DNA from: Globomyces pollinis-pini
Lineage: Eukaryota; Chytridiomycota; Chytridiomycetes; Rhizophydiales; Globomycetaceae
DNA: 19,711 nt
Direction of reading: 5' to 3'
Assembly: GCA_025399215.1 (NCBI GenBank)
Contig: MU621400.1
Coordinates: 1 to 19,711 of the forward strand
In this document: one piece after another, positions 18,501-19,711 of the stretch
How the letters are laid out: every line of letters starts with the position of its first letter
How positions within the stretch are numbered: the first letter of the stretch is position 1
Translations under genes and position numbers: made by a program
Notes under the pieces: model-generated
What the model saw: only the letters and a program-made list of their open reading frames with translations
Told to the model about the DNA's origin: nothing
The model's database searches: none

Positions 18501-19711
18501 ATGTCTAAAGCAATATCAATTTTTTTCGAATTACATTTCCGAGAGGTGCCCATCTTTGCAAACTAATTTAGAAGTTTTGCAACAGCTGCTTAAGCTAATA
18601 CTTGGAAATCCACTTCCTAGAAGTTCAGGGTATGAGTCATTGATAAAATTTTCGCATTCTAGGGATGCATTATCAATAATTGCTGTGGTGCTTTGTGGTA
18701 CAATTGGTGTTTGAATGCTCGAACTTGCAATGCTGGTGCTTGAAACCAGCTGTTTCGTTTCACTAGTGGTGCTCTTCTTGGTGCTTGTTAAAGTGGGTAG
18801 ATCGGCTGTGATGTTAATATAATCTAACATGGTACTAGTAGTAATCGGTACTGTACTTGAAAAGTAGCTAATAGTAGTAACAGCAGCGGTGGTAAGTTTT
18901 AAATCAGTAATCAGGACTTGAAAAGTTAAATAAATAAACCCAATACTGGTAAACTGATCGGCCATTGTATCTGTTGTAGTTACGGTGCTCTCGATGGTAG
19001 GAAGAGGAAGTGGAGCAACAGACCAATTCACAGTATCAAATCTATCAGTATGTATTATTTTTCGAATGATGCTTACAAAAAAGATTGTGAATAGGGCAGA
19101 TCAAGAATACTAGACGGGATTGGGCCAATAAAATCATTTTCAAGCAAGTTGCTAGGAAGAATATCAGATAAATATAAAATACAGATACTGCAATTTAGCT
19201 AAGAAACCAATTTCTGATGGAATAATTCCTGTAATATCATTTGTTTGAAGATCCCTATGTTTGAACAGCATTTTGACACTTACAACTTAACGAGACCATC
19301 TAGTTTTCTTATATCAGGAGGTATGTATCCTGCAAGCTGAGAATCTACCAGATTACTATCATTTAATACTTGTAAGAAAAATACATTTCTGTTAACCTGT
19401 CGTTCTCGCACACCAGAGCGTCTACGACACAGCAATCTGCTTGCTGTAATGTTCTAGGTCCCATTCCAAGTAATCCATTATAGACTAGAGAAAAGAAAGT
19501 TATACAATCGGGTATTTTAGCAACATCACCACCATCGCTAGTGCTTCCTTCCGTATCAATAGTTTCATCTAACGTATCTGTGTTGACCTCCTCTGTAATG
19601 GTATCATCGACTGTTCCTTCTGGGTCTGTATCAATGGTATCATCTACCGTATCTGTGTTGATATCCTCTGTAATAGTATCATCTACCGTATCTGTGTTAA
19701 CATCCTCTGTA
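15573..19711 (-). CDS. LRR receptor-like TKL kinase with three LRR modules (5' end outside window)
   Basis: Exons on the minus strand: 19711-19385 (partial), 19355-19284, 19254-19183, 19151-19077, 19041-18535, 18504-18430, 18404-18333, 18303-18229, 18200-18039, 17971-17900, 17871-17800, 17766-17695, 17667-17596, 17566-17492, 17462-16322 and 16292-15573; about 1,220 codons. Order: acidic TEDxNTDTVDDTI repeats; cap A (DC...CC...C) and 3 LRRs; Ser/Thr-rich linker; cap B and 3 LRRs; cap C and 5 LRRs; FDKEN linker; membrane helix (PPIVLIVCVIVAVLAIICGT); basic stop RKKK; juxtamembrane; kinase. LRRs follow the plant-type pattern LxxNxLxGxIPxExGNLxxL. The kinase has GSGGCGQV, AVAKI (Lys), HLDIKPENVL (Asp; Leu replaces Arg, so non-RD), DFGS, FIPPE and RQRPTM, so catalysis looks intact. 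A roughly 150-residue C-terminal tail includes Asn/Thr repeats. An optional 30-nt in-frame intron may lie at 18946-18917. Ligand unknown. Confidence 0.93.
19558..19710. repeat. 39-bp coding minisatellite (acidic 13-residue repeat)
   Basis: Four in-frame units within the kinase gene's first visible exon, read on the minus strand: TEDVNTDTVDDTI, TEDINTDTVDDTI, a diverged 12-residue DTDPEGTVDDTI and TEEVNTDTLDETI. The two nearest the window edge are nearly identical, so the array probably continues beyond it. It would form an acidic extracellular stalk. Confidence 0.85.

Overview
The window looks like AT-rich nuclear DNA from a eukaryotic microbe, most likely a zoosporic fungus or a close relative (chytrid, aphelid or Rozella grade). 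This placement is an inference. It rests on TTAGGG-type telomeric tracts, about thirty tiny GT-AG introns (mostly 24-35 nt), Copia and Harbinger relics, a plant-style LRR receptor kinase and ordinary eukaryotic membrane and lipid genes. No operons, CRISPR arrays, rRNA or convincing tRNA genes were seen.

Layout. Positions 1-3320 look subtelomere-like or transposon-rich. They hold short TTAGGG/CCCTAA tracts, including a head-to-head pair at 3284-3314; a two-exon gene resembling DUF6818/Myb-like proteins whose stop codon lies inside a telomeric tract; a 5'-truncated PIF/Harbinger transposase facing a remnant of its likely partner protein; and a broken Copia gag-protease. Positions 3320-5016 hold degenerate, mostly gene-free DNA. 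From about 5017 the region is compact and looks intact: a small secreted protein (-), a prokaryotic-type glycerol-3-phosphate dehydrogenase (+, seven exons including a 5-nt microexon), a type I membrane protein (-), an AVT/AAAP amino-acid transporter (-, five exons), two related small proteins of an unrecognised family (-), a Ser/Asp-rich putative nuclear zinc protein (-, two exons), an LPLAT/PlsC acyltransferase (+, five exons), and a large LRR receptor-like TKL kinase (-, at least 16 exons) that runs off the right edge.

How the genes relate. The dehydrogenase makes glycerol-3-phosphate, and the acyltransferase works further along glycerolipid synthesis or remodelling, but they sit 7 kb apart and there is no evidence of co-regulation. 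The receptor kinase is the most striking locus. Its ectodomain has three LRR modules, each with its own cysteine N-cap. Almost every 24-25 residue LRR is one exon of 72 or 75 nt bounded by phase-2 introns at the same point of the repeat, so repeats can be added or skipped without changing frame. Other points for follow-up are the 5-nt microexon, the tandem orphan family with a conserved aromatic C-terminus, and the telomeric tracts.

All exon models were made by eye from splice signals, reading frame and fit to protein families. No search was run.
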